DNA from: Notospermus geniculatus
Taxonomy: Eukaryota > Nemertea > Pilidiophora > Heteronemertea > Lineidae
Length of the DNA: 64,000 bases
NCBI GenBank assembly: GCA_002633025.1
Contig: NMRB01000106.1
Location: 270,714-334,713, forward strand
Reading direction: 5' to 3'
Shown here: in pieces, positions 23,849-35,860 of the stretch
Numbering within the stretch: the stretch's first letter is position 1
How the letters are laid out: the number at the start of each line of letters is the position of its first letter
Program-made: the position numbers and the translations under genes
Notes under the pieces: model-generated
Database searches by the model: none
What the model saw: only the letters and a program-made list of their open reading frames with translations
Told to the model about the DNA's origin: nothing

Positions 23849-24429
23849 GGGTCGAAAATTCGTGAATTCTGGAGATTGACTTCTTGCTTATTATCGTGTT
23901 TTTTAAGGTATATAAAAAAAGGATGCGACAGTACTTCAGGATATTAAGGATTGCCAACTTGGCCATAACAATGACTCGCCTTCGTCACCGATATTTCCCC
24001 TGCATGATTGAGTGATTAACTATAGACTATCATGATAATGTATAACTCTTGTTATATCAGTCATCACGTCATGAAGCTCATGAGAACAATATAAGAGAAA
24101 GAGAGACCCATAAATTCATGATGAGCAGTTATGATATTGTAAAGAACAAGATGATCCCTAAGAGATTTTCGTACAGGTCTCATTTTATCACGTAAAGAAA
24201 CGGGCAGTGTCTTATGTCTCGGATGCGCTGAAATATTAACACGGTACTATAATATCCCTTGGTTTGAATGGAGACCCCGCAGTTTTCATGATCGCTCCAA
24301 CCTCTCACGAGACATTTCATGATAAGGTTCTCCGCCACGAAAATTCAGCACCTCGTGACCTTTTTTGGAAGAAAAGGAGCAGACGATGTGACGAAATAAC
24401 GCGTGATGGTGACGTTCGTGTTTAGATTA

Positions 24430-24580
24430 GGGAGGTTTAGAAATCAAACGATAAACGTAAACTTTATGACAACATTATTTTTCATACTACACATTCACCA
24501 GGCTGGCAGATTTTATATTGCATTTTCGGTACAAAAATAACGTTGTCGTTAACGTTTACGTTTATCGTTTGATTTCTAAA
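24430..24580. mobile_element. MITE of the GGGAGTTTAAGAAATC family, copy 1
   Basis: It begins GGGAGGTTTAGAAATCAAACG and ends CGTTTGATTTCTAAA; the last bases of the right end are replaced by the next element. The middle carries CGTTAACGTTTACG-type words and an AT-rich loop. Confidence 0.65.
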
Positions 24581-24787
24581 GCCTTGGTTACACCTGTCTG
24601 GAAAACCCCGGAGATTTCGAACCCCGGGTCTGAAATAAGCCCGGAGATTTTGAGAATGCATGTGGGATGTATGGGTTCTAAAAGCCCGGGCTTTATTTAG
24701 ACCCTACGATTCATAGGTGTAAACGCAAAAACCCCGGGGAAACTCCGGAGATTTTCCGGGGATTTATGTAGTGTAACCGCAGCTATA
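24581..24787. mobile_element. Palindromic CCCCGG-rich element abutting the previous MITE
   Basis: TTGGTTACACCTGTCTGGAA and AACCCCGGAGATTT near the left end have imperfect inverses near the right end (AAACTCCGGAGATTTTCCGG, TAGTGTAACCGCAGC). It appears to have replaced the terminal bases of the neighbouring MITE. Confidence 0.5.
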
Positions 24788-25128
24788 ATCGCCGTAATAT
24801 CGACGTCTCTAGAATCTCGCAAGAACAACATCATGATGCCAACAAAAATCCTTATCTACGAATATTCACGGTTTGGCCTAAAGCAACTGACAGGGGATGA
24901 AAAACTGAAGGCGAAGCAGACGCTAGACAGGAGATCCAAAATCTTCAGCACCATTTCAGGGCCTATTCGGACATGGGCACTGAGACGAGTTTGGCGACAC
25001 TCTGTACCCTTTTGTACTATCCAGTACAATATACATGTACAGTACATGTATTTACAATATCCGTTTACAATTGATCGCTGATTTACATTTTCCGAAATCT
25101 CTGCTTGAACTCTTTCAAGTACATGTAT

Positions 25129-25200
25129 ATTAACATAAAATCGTCTCCAAATTTTGCAAATTTTCGACCCCAATCGGGGTCTTCCTCAGGCACTTTCTAG
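25129..25200 (-). ncRNA. Hammerhead-like repeat, copy B
   Basis: Read on the minus strand, this matches the 34947 element from CTAGAAAGTG through CTGAGGA, GACCCC-GATT-GGGGTC, GAAA and a short hairpin to GACGATTTTATG. The core positions are conserved, and the outer stem still pairs through a G-U (AAAGT with ATTTT). On the + strand it is followed at 25199-25231 by a perfect 14-bp-stem hairpin (AGTAGAGATCCCAG). Function is not shown. Confidence 0.35.
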
Positions 25201-25231
25201 TAGAGATCCCAGAAAACCTGGGATCTCTACT
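25199..25231. repeat. Perfect 14-bp-stem hairpin beside the hammerhead-like copy B
   Basis: AGTAGAGATCCCAG, the loop AAAAC, then CTGGGATCTCTACT. It touches the end of copy B of the dispersed element. Confidence 0.6.
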
Positions 25232-26821
25232 TGAAATCGTCAAGGTATAAATAATAAGGAGGGAAGACAGTTGCAATCTTTAAGTTGCATCTGCGTTGTG
25301 ACCAATAAGAGTTCACACCCCGGGTTAAACTCCGGGGGTGGAGCATCGTTCAAATAGAGATGCAAAAGTAATCGTCAAATCCGTACACAGCAAACATCAT
25401 AATCCTCAGATTTCATTAGAGCGCCCCCTTGGGGTAAAACTATCGGGCTTGGTCCAACAAACGGGCGGATGGAGGGTGGAAACCCGGCTAAAAATAAGCA
25501 ACTAAGTTTGTTGTCTTAACCTCCAGAATCCTATAAACCGACTTTATTCGTAGCCAGTTTGGTTCCTTTTTAGAGATTTGCACACCAGAAATTACCAAGG
25601 TTTGAGTATTCTATTTGTTAGGTCGTCGTGGCCGGGAGGTTTGGCAAATGCATCTTTGGGAGAGGGAAACCGGCGAAGGACATAAAAATAGAATTACCAT
25701 TGGTAGGTAAAGGTAGTGACAATAATTTTCAGCTATAGTGCAATTAGGGCCTCGGAAAATTAAGGGGAATGAAGCCAATGGTAATACTACTTATAACAGA
25801 ATGGCCAGCGGCATGAAGGTCTTTCAGATGATCAAATCCATTAAGAGAAAATGTGGTAGCTTTTTATTCTTCACCAAAGTGGCTTCTAAACATGTTTTAT
25901 GAGAGAAAAAGTGTCGGTTTCTCTCGCGGACAATAAGTGGACAGTGAATACGTCTTCCTTATGTACCATAGCAACATATTTTTGCCTCCAGACAGAGTCC
26001 GAACGCGTCACAGTCTCACAGAACGCGACCTTCTACCCGTGAAATCGTACCATTCTTATCTAATTAAGCTCAACAATGTACATTACATGGTAAAAGCTAA
26101 GAAAAACACAGGGCTTGTTGCCTACCGGCGAATGTCCACCTAGCTCGCTCATTCAGGTTGGTCTAAGTAAACTGTTTTGTTTCTACATTATAAACTAACA
26201 TGTTGGGGACTAATAAACCCTTTGAGAGTGTTTGTTCGCTGGGTCTAATACCCTTAACATCAAAGCACCCGGGACAAACTCGCAGACAGATATAAACGCG
26301 TATAAGTTGTCTTTAGCCCTGTTTTCTTTTAATCTCTCATCAGACAATAATGACCGCTTTACCGAACACCAGCCTCAAGTGTTGATATCAATTATTGACA
26401 CAATTTCTACAAAAGTCACCCCGTATATTGACTGAGATAATTAAGAATTACTTAGACGGCGTTTTCTTAACATTTGCCAGTAGTTTGTGTAACAATCGTG
26501 TGATGATTTGTTCCGGGTCGTGTTATAACTAACAGAAAGGGTGTCAAAGCCATCCCGACCCTTTCCCATGGCGCGCAACAAAAATTGGTAAACATACCAG
26601 TGTTATGTCGCAAATTCTTGCGCCCTGTTCACAGGCACCGGTATGGAAATAACAACACAGAAGTTCCTACCGGTAGCTTTAATCCTAAAATCCACGTTGC
26701 CATTCGCGATACCGAGGGAAAATACCTTTATTTTGCAAGAAGCTTATTTTTGGCAAACGAATTTAATTTCCCACACTCGTATATAAACAGAATTGCACTC
26801 TGCCATTGGATTCTCCTGATA
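25232..26821. other. Intergenic, no recognised gene
   Basis: Short open frames only, none with family motifs. No large repeats were seen. Confidence 0.4.
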
Positions 26822-27075
26822 TGTAGTGGTGTAGTGGTTCGGGCCGCCGACTAGCGGTCAGAGGATCCCGGGTTCGAATCCCGCTGCTGGCGTGAGACTT
26901 TGGGCAGGTCTCTTTGCCTTACTGGCCTCTCTCCACCCAGGTGTATAAATGGGTACCGGTCGGAAATGCTCAGATTGTATGCGCTGAATGAGCAGCTCAT
27001 CTGAGTTCTACTGAAAGGTTTCAGGATAGACTGGGGTTAAAGTGTGAAGTCGGATGACACCTCTACCGTTGTTGA
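26822..27075 (+). mobile_element. tRNA-derived SINE
   Basis: The head carries an A-box-like TGGTGTAGTGG (about 26826-26836) and a perfect RNA polymerase III B box GGTTCGAATCC (26871-26881), as in a tRNA. The approximately 190-base body that follows (TCTCCACCCAGGTGTATAAA and onward) is not tRNA, which rules out a plain tRNA gene. A single N lies just after it at 27101. Confidence 0.7.
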
Positions 27076-27101
27076 TATCAGACTATAAACCCAAACTTTA
27101 N

Positions 27102-28668
27102 CCCCTGTTTTAACACAACGCCCTGACGGCCCTGTCCCAGCCTCCACGTGTTCGACCCCTCAGGCGGATAATAATCCCAACAAAGTGGACGCCTTTTAAC
27201 CTCTAACCCACGGTCATTTTATGCACAACGCTGGACACCTCCAAATATAATGTAGGGTGATGGAAACGAGATTGAGATGCGGCAATGATGATTGGATGAA
27301 CCATAAAGCAACAAGACAAATGTTGTGTTTGTCTTGTTGGCCTCCCGATGGAATGATCGGCTCATCCTGCTAAACTAATGTTATTCCAGAATGTTTGGGG
27401 TGTTTGCCTCCTCTAGCACCTGTCCGGGGTATTCTAGCGTGAGGATCCCATTTGATGGCCTTTTCATTTATCTTGTCCTAAAGTTATTATTTCTCTGGTG
27501 CGTTCGCGCGGAATTTGCGTAATGCGCAGGACAAACTTTGCACGTCTTCGGCGTCGGATGTACAATATGTAATTCAAACGAAGGCCGGTCGGCTTCACAG
27601 AGCAGCATCCAATTCTTCTTTAAGTTTGGTTACAAGCCAGACAAGACACGACGTTTTTTTCTGTTCTGTCGTCCGCAACATGCTCTAAATATTCGTCAAA
27701 AGGAAGCTTCGCGTTTCCCGAAAAAAATTCATGTAAGGGCAGTGGGGAGGTTTTCTAGTGCCGAGAAGGAAATCGCCTACCTTCTTAAGATATAGTAGTC
27801 GGCCTTATCATTCGAAGGTCCTTTCCAATGCTTCATGTCAGCGAAGAGTGTTTGTCCATCGTCCAGCACGTCTAGGTCTGCTTTAATGGTGGAATGTGCT
27901 TTCGTTAATAGGTCCAGATATTCTGTAAGACAGGAGGACGACCACGATATACAACTTACAAATTCAGTTCTCTAACGGTTCCTCTTTTTAGAGTAGGGTT
28001 CATTCATTTGACAATTAACGTTTTCATATCATTCTTCAGCACCTGAAAAATCAAACCGGGACCCTTAAATGACCATGTGAGAAGATGTCTCATCAGGTTC
28101 ATAGAATCCAATTACAATGGTATTAAAGCACGGAATGGTCGCAAAGAAAACAGGTCATTCTCCCAGGCTTCCTGGTGGTCCAGAGGGGGTGGGTCGAAAT
28201 TCGATTTCGGCCTCATTGTTGACCCATTGTTGGCAATGAAAACATTGTTAGTGTATCATTCTGTAGCCAAATACTGTTAGACAATGGACAATATGTCAGG
28301 GCTAGTTAAAATTAAATTAGTCTATTATTAAGATGATGGGACGGCCCATTCAAACCATTTTATATTATTTGTTGATTTCTGGTATAGAATTATCGAGGAA
28401 TCTTAACAATCTGTCCCGATACAGAACTCCGTCCCATCAACTCCTGGCCACCTTTCATATGGCCTAGGACTCGTCTCACATCTTTCCAAAATTTCCCAGG
28501 GCACTTCCAGCATCATTCATTGTTCGTGTGATTCACCAACATCATGGCTTCATGCCAGTACGAATTTAAATCGGACTACGACTTTCCCTTAAAAAACTTT
28601 GTTCATACATATATCTGTGGCAGGAAATATTCGCGATTCTGTTTGGTAAGTTTATCTTCCAGACAATA
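27102..28668. other. Intergenic, no recognised gene
   Basis: Short frames without recognisable motifs. Nothing further could be supported. Confidence 0.35.
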
Positions 28669-28823
28669 GTGAGGTTTAGAAATCAAACGATAAATATAAA
28701 CATTAACGACAACGTTATTTTTGTTCCGAAAATGCAATATAAAATCTGGTTAATACATGTATGTAGTATGAAAAATAACGTTGTCGTAAAGTTTATGTTT
28801 ATCGTTTGATTTCTAAACCTCCC
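28669..28823. mobile_element. MITE of the GGGAGTTTAAGAAATC family, copy 2
   Basis: GTGAGGTTTAGAAATCAAACG at the left and its inverse GATTTCTAAACCTCCC at the right, with TA at both flanks (28667-28668, 28824-28825). The middle has AACGACAACGTTATTTTT and its inverse. Confidence 0.7.
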
Positions 28824-29544
28824 TATTAAGTTCAACTTTCTTTACCTCAGTGACGTCATCGATAGCCTCCCCCATCTGGATCAGAGGACAAAGTCATTTA
28901 ACTGGACGGAAATAAATCAGTAAAAGTTGGACCCTTGAGGCGGGAAAGGGTACCGTCTTGGGGGAGGGGTGACCAGGATACTAAATCAACCTAGTCCAAA
29001 GTAAATTGCTTAGCAAAATAAAACGAAATACAACAGCTTATCAGTGTGGCAAGATTGGCACTAAATTTCAACATCGTTTTCGACCCCGTCCCACGAATCC
29101 GTTAGGTCCGTTTTCAAGTGTATTTTTCTGGAATGAGTGCAGAACAGACCACTAGGGACAAGGTTTGCAGAGCTGCAGACGGGATATTGGTGATCGTCTG
29201 CTGCTCAGGGCCATCAATTATCGTCCGCTGTCACCAGGCACCGTCAACAAAGTCAACACCATCATTTGATTATTGGCTGACAATGGCAGTGGGCATACTC
29301 TCGCTATTAAACGACGATCATGAAAATTATGGGCTGTCAACTTGACAGGGTCGTGACGTAATTTAGGACACCGTTGATGGACCTCAAAACTGGTCTGTTG
29401 AGCTGGGAATCCAATCGAAGATTTAAACGATGGACATTCATGATGGAAATATAAAGATAAGCTATAATAATTCAGATGAATTTTACGAAACATTCTTCCC
29501 TTTGATAAAGTCCCTGATTCAGGGAGGTCCTAAAAGAGATAATA

Positions 29545-29670
29545 GGGAGTTTTCGCAAAGCCCCCGAAACGCCACCGCGAACGCCAAACCCATTGTTCGA
29601 TGCCACGAAGAGAGCACCAAACAAAAGGATAGACGTTCCCGTTGGCGTTTCGGGGGCTTGGCGAAAACTC
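29545..29670. mobile_element. Short MITE of the GCAAAGCCCCC family
   Basis: It begins GGGAGTTTTCGCAAAGCCCCC and ends with the inverse GCGAAAACTC; TA flanks at 29543-29544 and 29671-29672. The interior shares the segment CCATTGTTCGATG and GAAGAGAGCACC with the 9571-10088 element, so it is a deletion derivative. Confidence 0.7.
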
Positions 29671-30323
29671 TATAATATCGCCGCCAGATTGAGGACATCA
29701 GGAGTTTTGATAGGAACACACTTAGAAGATAAAGCTTCACTGAAAAGCTGGCGATTGAGGACTTTATACACTCTAGTTGAAATCCCTTACCCCCCAAAAA
29801 TATGACTACATGTACATGTATATATGACAACATCCATGCATGTGACCTAGGCCTGTTCAGCGCGTTTGAAAAGTTGAACGAAAATCGCCCCCATGCGGCC
29901 ACAACATGCTCCCCACAAACCAAGAATTCCTGCAAGCTTAAAAAATACGAAATATTCCCTCTGTCTGAGATGTCAATATTGGTACCGTATACGTACAGGA
30001 GGCGGAAAACACTCAATGATCTTGCACGAAATCACGATGCTCTCGTGCTGGTTCTATAGACCGGAAGCAGGCGATGCCCCCTGCAAGAATTAGCGTGCGG
30101 TTTTCACGAAGGAAGCTCATGCCATATGCCTTCGTTTTGGTAGTATTTTTTAAAACGGCCATTACTCTAGAAATTGAAAGTCTTCATTGCAGCCTCAGTC
30201 ATGTAGGCTTACATGATAACAAAAATATTATAATCCTGAATCGAATAAGCATAACAGATAGGCCTATGTGATGTCACATTTTGCTCAAAACGATCCCAAA
30301 ATCCTTGGTTGATGTCTAAGGCC

Positions 30324-30557
30324 GCCTGCACACTGCAAGCGAAATGGCGAAGCAAATTTCGCCAAGCGATGTGGCGAAAACATTTAAATATACTCTGGAA
30401 GCATTGGCGTGAAAACTGAGAGCAATCAGAGAGCGGTCAGGTTTGGTCGCTCTCAGTTTGTACACGCCAATGCTTCCAGAGTATTTAAATGTTTTCGTCA
30501 TATCGCTTGGCGAAATCGTCTTCGCTTTGCTTCGCCATTTCGCTTGCAGTGTGCAGG
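30324..30557. mobile_element. Palindromic MITE in duplication copy A
   Basis: Arms start CCTGCACACTGCAAGCGAAATGGC and end with its inverse; inner arms match through CTGGAAGCATTGGCGTG and CACGCCAATGCTTCCAG. The allele or paralogue at about 32145-32330 is shorter by internal loss. Confidence 0.7.
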
Positions 30558-30563
30558 CTGTCT

Positions 30564-30717
30564 AAAGCGGGTGATCCACTGTCGCGATTTTGGCTTGAGG
30601 CGCGGTTGCGTTCCCTTTCGGTTACCTTATAAGGACTTCCGATTGCCATATAAGGCGATCGCAAGGGACCGCAACCCCGTCTCAAGCCCAAATCGCGACA
30701 GTGGATCACCCGCTTAA
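30564..30717. mobile_element. Palindromic MITE present only in copy A
   Basis: AAGCGGGTGATCCACTGTCG at the left has its exact inverse at the right end; arms continue through CGCGATTTTGGCTTGAG. The corresponding site in copy B (about 32327) lacks it, so it was inserted or lost after the copies separated. Confidence 0.7.
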
Positions 30718-31703
30718 AGGAGCACAGTTAAATTTATGCAGATACATAATCTATTAATTATTGCCATATCCAAGGATAGACTAAGAAGAAGTGTCCATCC
30801 AACGTAATATTTCCAACAGTCGACACTAGACCTTTCTATTCACAGCTTGCAAAACGGCCCGTTATTATGGCTACAGAAGGGCTGCCTGCGGTGCGCCTGC
30901 GCAATGACACGCGATCTGCTCACGCACACAGCCAACCCCGGCGAGCGAGACAAGGAAGGCAAAACGATCATCATACTTCACATTCCAACCCGACTAGAGG
31001 CGACCCAAACAGCAATCTGTCGAATTGTTACTTGAAGAATCAGCAACATTATCGTGACAAAACTACATCTTTTGTGGAAAAGTTCGTGATGATTCCATCA
31101 GACTAAATTTTGACATATGTTCGATAGATGATATCATGATTTTCAATCGTGGGAATGGCGAAGTCCTGAAAACTTTTTTGCAGCATCTTTACTTTGTGTT
31201 CAGCCGATGTTGTTTTCCAAAGAAATGTAAGAGAAAGACGTCTGCTCCGCTTCCTTGAAACGGAATGCACAGATAAGAAAATTCAATGGTAATCAGAACA
31301 AAATGAAAAAGACACTTAACTGATTTAACGCATTTGGTGACCTTTTTCAAATAAGTGATTCTGTGACGCCTTATTCTGTGAAATATCATGAGAATTACAC
31401 GTCGTAATTTGCCGTAATGATACAGCCCAACACTTCTTGCCATCCCTGAACCTCGCGTGCCAAGCTAAGAAAAGTTGGTCTCTCATCTCGGTATAAGAAC
31501 CAGCAAACCATGTTCCAATCCACCCCACCACATTAGCATGTAGGCTAATCGACAGTCCAAGTCAAATAGTAGATATCCCAAGACAGGGAGGCCAACCCCA
31601 GCGACACGAGCGCTAATTTGTTACCCGATATAACATAAATTTCTTCAGCCATTTTTGGTCCCGTGGGTTCTTCTCGCGTTAAACGCTATTATCCTGTACT
31701 CGN

Positions 31704-33256
31704 AAAATCGCCCCCATGCGGCCAAAACATGCTCCCCACAAACCAAGAATTCCTGCAAGCTTAAAAAATACGAAATATTCCCTCTGTCTGAGATGTCAAT
31801 ATTGGTACCGTACAGGAGGCGGAAAACACTCGATGATCTTGCACGAAATCACGATGCTCTCGTGCTGGTTCTATAGACCGGAAGCAGGCGATGCCCCCTG
31901 CAAGAATTAGCGTGCGGTTTCCACGAAGGAAGCTCATGCCATATGCCTTCGTTTTGGTAGTATTTTTTAAAACGGCCATTACTCTAGGAAATTCAGTCTT
32001 CATTCCAGCCTCATGTAGGCTACACATGTATATAAAAATGTTATCATCCTGAATCGAATAAGCATAACGAATAGGCCTAATGTGATGTCACATTTTGCTC
32101 AAAACAATATCATCGCAAAATCGGTTTGGTGGGTGTCTTCGGCTGCCTGCACACTGCAAGCGAAATGGCAAAAACACTCTGGAAGCATTGGCGTGTACAA
32201 ACTAAGAGCAATCACAGAGCGGTCAGCGTTGGCCGCTCTCAGTTTTTACACGCCAATTCTTCCATCGCCATATCGCTTGGCGAAATTGTTGTCGCTTCGC
32301 TTCGCCATTTCGCTTGCAGTGTCCAAGGCTAGACTAAGAAGAAGTGTTCGTCCAACGTAATATTTCCAACAGTCGACACTTTAGACCTTACTATTCACAG
32401 CTTGCAAAACGGCCCGTTATTATGGCTAGAGAAGGGCTGCCTGCGGTGCGCCTGCGCAATGACACGCGATCTGCTCACGCACACAGCAGCCAACCCCGGC
32501 GAGTGAGACAAGGAAGGCAAAACGATCATCATACTTCACATTCCAACCCGACTAGAGGCGACCCAAACAGCAATCTGTCGAATTGTTACTTGAAGAATCA
32601 GCAACATTATCGTGACAAAACTACATCTTTTGTGGAAAAGTTCGTGATGATTCCATCAGACTAAATTTTGACATATGTTCGATAGATGATATCATGATTT
32701 TCAATCGTGGGAATGGCGAAGTCCTGAAAACTTTTTTGCAGCATCTTTACTTTGTGTTCAGCCGATGTTGTTTTCCAAAGAAATGTAAGAGAAAGACGTC
32801 TGCTCCGCTTCCTTGAAACGGAATGCACAGAAAAGAAAATTCCAATGGTAATCAGGACGAAATGAAAAAGACACTGATTTAACACATTTGGTGACCTTTT
32901 TCAAATAAGTGATTCTGTGACGCCTTATTCTGTGAAATATCATGAGAATTACACGTCGTAATTTGCCGTAATGATACAGCCCAACACTTCTTGCCATCCC
33001 TGAACCTCGCGTGCCAGGCTAAGAAAAGTTGGTCTCTCATCTCGGTATAAGAACCAGCAAACCATGTTCCAGTCCACCCCATCACATTAGCATGTAGGCT
33101 AATCGACAGTCCAAGTCAAATAGTAGATATCCCAAGACAGGGAGGCCAACCCCAGCGACACGAGCGCTAATTTGTTACCCGATATAACATAAATTTCTTC
33201 AGCCATTTTTGGTCCCGTGGGTTCTTCTCACGTTAAACGCTATTATCCTGTACTCG
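31704..33256 (+). repeat. Tandem duplication, copy B (1553 bp)
   Basis: Direct near-identical repeat of 29881-31702, separated by one N. Differences are single bases, short indels and the missing palindromic elements. Confidence 0.85.
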
Positions 33257-33874
33257 TTTCGAGTTTTGCATGCTAATTTCTCTTCCCTACGTTCTAGCTT
33301 TGTTTTGGCACCGATGTCCCGCAGTTGTGTCTATCAGTATAACATTATTAGCTCTCGATCTCACCACGTTCACTCATCTATTAATTGATCATCCCTGATT
33401 AAATCTGATCTTTGACTACCGGGCATTTAGCGGAGTCGAGTCATGAACGACACGAGGAAGAGAAAACGATGATCGCAGGAATGAATTTCGTTTTCATAAA
33501 TCGAATTGTCATCAGTTTTTCAATTTCATTACTGGAGTTTGTGTTTACCTGTAACATGATAAGGAGGATGCCTAGAAGGAAGCTGAGCATCTTCTTTTAT
33601 TGACCGATACTCGGCGGTGGTAAAAGGAAAATGAGAAGGATGCCAATTAAATCCAAAAGTACACGGTTCAATGTCTTCTAAACAGACGCACCACACTTCC
33701 CTTTTGCTTATCTGACTTGAACACACTTAGGCCAGTATGCACGGGGCACACTTTCATTAAAGTCCAACTTTTCTCAATGCTTCAAGCATTGAGAAAGTCT
33801 AACTTAAGCTATACTTTTGGCTAAAATGCGACCCGTGAATACGGCCCTTACACTAATCGACGCTGACTTGGATC
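33257..33874. other. Intergenic, no recognised gene
   Basis: A small perfect palindrome CAATGCTTCAAGCATTG occurs near 33775. Open frames are short. Confidence 0.4.
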
Positions 33875-33878
33875 TTAA

Positions 33879-34127
33879 AGATAATGTATCACGACTTCAT
33901 TGGTTATATTCAACGTTTGTAAACGTGGATGTTTACGTTATGTTATTTTGTACTTTTGGGACATGCCAACACTCCAATATTGAATACTTTCGGTATCAAA
34001 AGAATTTCTAGAGGGGCATGCCACCAACACATTACTCATAAGACAAAGAAAGACAGGACATAAACAAACAAAATGTAAAAAAACGATTATTTTCGTAGCC
34101 CGCGAAAATATCAGTGATACGTTATCT
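33879..34127. mobile_element. TTAA-flanked MITE (piggyBac-type), copy 1
   Basis: The ends AGATAATGTATCAC and GTGATACGTTATCT are inverses, with TTAA directly outside both ends (33875-33878, 34128-34131). TTAA target duplication is the hallmark of piggyBac elements (family knowledge). A second, older copy lies at 39814-40062. Confidence 0.65.
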
Positions 34128-34131
34128 TTAA

Positions 34132-34932
34132 CTACGTCTTCTTTACGTTACATTACTTTACGACGCATCTTCTGTTTTGGGTACAATGCAGTCACCAAAA
34201 AATTTTACCTCTTCTTTAAAGTCGTTATTGGTTTAAATGACTACAAATTTTGATTGACCCTACGAAAAAAAAACTGAATGATTTTGTAAATCTCCATGTA
34301 TTAACCATTCCACTATTTCGCCCAAACTCTCTGCACGGGAGAGCTAAAGATGATAATTAACACTAATTAAGGAGTCAGATTATTACTAATTGCATTGTGG
34401 AGCAATTAGCTGACGTCGTGTCATGACGTTGTTATCGTATTGATGAAAGCAGAGATGGACCAGAGGGCGTGGTCTGACCGGAGCAGTAATAAATGACCTA
34501 TTGGCTTTTGGATAGGTCCTGGTGAGAGAAGGTAACTGGATTAGTGACTTCTGCTCCAAAGGTTCCTTTGGGACGATAGACTTGTCCATCTGAGATAAGT
34601 TGTCGATCTGACATCTTTCAAGAATATCTCCTTAAACGACTCTTTTAAAGGCTCACTTGGTTGCAAGTATGGGACAGATCAACCATCTGTGCATGTCACT
34701 ATTTGAATCGGGGTTCGATCCTGGATTACACTCATGTTGCAAGTGAAAGAAAAAGGGATTCACTATCTTTGGCTGTGACTTTCTTTCTCACCCAATATGA
34801 ATGCAACGTTGAAGTTGAGGTCTCGATTCAATATCATTCTTTTCACCACACAAAGTTGGTCACACCGGGTATTTTTTTCCCAAAAGATATCGAAAAATAT
34901 ACTGAAGTACCTCCGGTTTATGGTTCACATTC
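34132..34932. other. Intergenic, no recognised gene
   Basis: Only short open frames and no repeat structure that I could confirm. Confidence 0.35.
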
Positions 34933-34946
34933 TAACCAATCTTTAC

Positions 34947-35053
34947 TAGAAAGTGCCTGAGGAAGACCCCGGTTGGGGTCGAAAATTTGCGAAATTCGGA
35001 GACGACTTTATGTTTACTATCATTTTGTGTGTCGTTTTTGTGCTCATGTTGGA
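34947..35053 (+). ncRNA. 107-bp retroposed-looking element with hammerhead-like core
   Basis: The insert is bounded by a perfect 14-base direct repeat, TAACCAATCTTTAC (34933-34946 and 35054-35067). Inside, the order matches a type-I hammerhead: CTGAGGA (34957-34963, the CUGANGA box), one extra A, stem II GACCCC/GGGGTC with loop GGTT, GAA (34981-34983), stem III AATTT/AAATT (34984-34988 with 34992-34996, loop GCG), then C at 34997 as the predicted cleavage base. Stem I can form from C34956-G34998 and AAAGT (34950-34954) with ACTTT (35005-35009). Deviations are the extra A before stem II and a weak stem I. Alternative: a short 3' piece of a retroelement whose resemblance is accidental. Activity is unproven. 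Confidence 0.4.
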
Positions 35054-35807
35054 TAACCAATCTTTACGATGGTAATATCAATGATCACCATCTTTGAAGA
35101 ATGGCTTTAAACGAAGACCGACGAGGGAAAGTCCCAAATTCGCAATAGAATATGACATTTTTTTCTATCCTAGAAACTGCATACCAACACGCTCAGCATC
35201 TTTGTCTCTTCAACTTAAAAAAATGTGAGAAAGGTGTCATGGTCGTCTGGTCAGGCTCTTATAGGATTACAATACACACTTTCCGCGTTACAAATTCCTT
35301 TTCTTCAGTGAATAGAGTTAGGATGCATCACCGACCACCTCACAGTATCAGGACGTGCGAAGTATTCGTGAATAAGTACAGAATTCGCGCCACGTTTCTT
35401 TGAGCCGGAAACCGGGTCCTATCCGAGAAAACTTAGAGCAGGAATTTTAGAGCACGCCCCGCAAAAGAAGAAAAACTTCCCTCTCGAAAGAAAAACTTTA
35501 TTCTTAAGAGCTGCATCGCTGACATCAAAGCGAATTTTTGTTTGGTTATCGTTGGGCATTAAATTTTATTCTTGTAAGTGGGGGTATTCGAAGCGGAGAC
35601 CGGGGACTCCTTTAAGCTTGTTTATGTTGGCTATTCATGATTATATGAAACCACAATAGCCAAACGCTAACACCAGGACGCTACTATTACAGTCCTTTCT
35701 TCTCTCACACTAGCTTCGCGAGCTCGATGTCAATTGGCTGTGATCCGACCACTTGAAAACGGACTGCTAGATAAACACTGGTCACTCACTTAGCGAAGGG
35801 GAAGTGA

Positions 35808-35819
35808 CGCGCATGCGCA
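35808..35819. promoter_or_regulatory. NRF-1-type palindrome upstream of PRDM14
   Basis: CGCGCATGCGCA fits the consensus YGCGCAYGCGCR bound by NRF-1 in animals. It sits 6 bases upstream of the TATA box, so a promoter role is plausible. Confidence 0.45.
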
Positions 35820-35824
35820 CCGGG

Positions 35825-35860
35825 TATATAGTCCCCAAATACAAACAGGGATTTCAGTCC
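35825..35860 (+). promoter_or_regulatory. PRDM14 core promoter: TATA box and initiator
   Basis: TATATA at 35825-35830 lies 31 bases upstream of the A (35856) in the initiator-like TTCAGTCC, which is the standard TATA-to-start spacing. This predicts a 5' UTR of about 197 bases ending at the ATG at 36053, with no intron. Confidence 0.55.

Larger units (their letters stand above)
29881..31702 (+). repeat. Tandem duplication, copy A (1822 bp)
   Basis: The whole segment recurs almost base for base at 31704-33256, directly after a single N at 31703. Copy A carries an extra 154-bp palindrome (30564-30717) and a longer version of the 30324-30557 palindrome. No gene was recognised within it. Confidence 0.85.

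Noticed and set aside
26822-26900. tRNA gene
   Set aside because: A and B boxes are present but the sequence continues as a SINE body and no acceptor stem closes.
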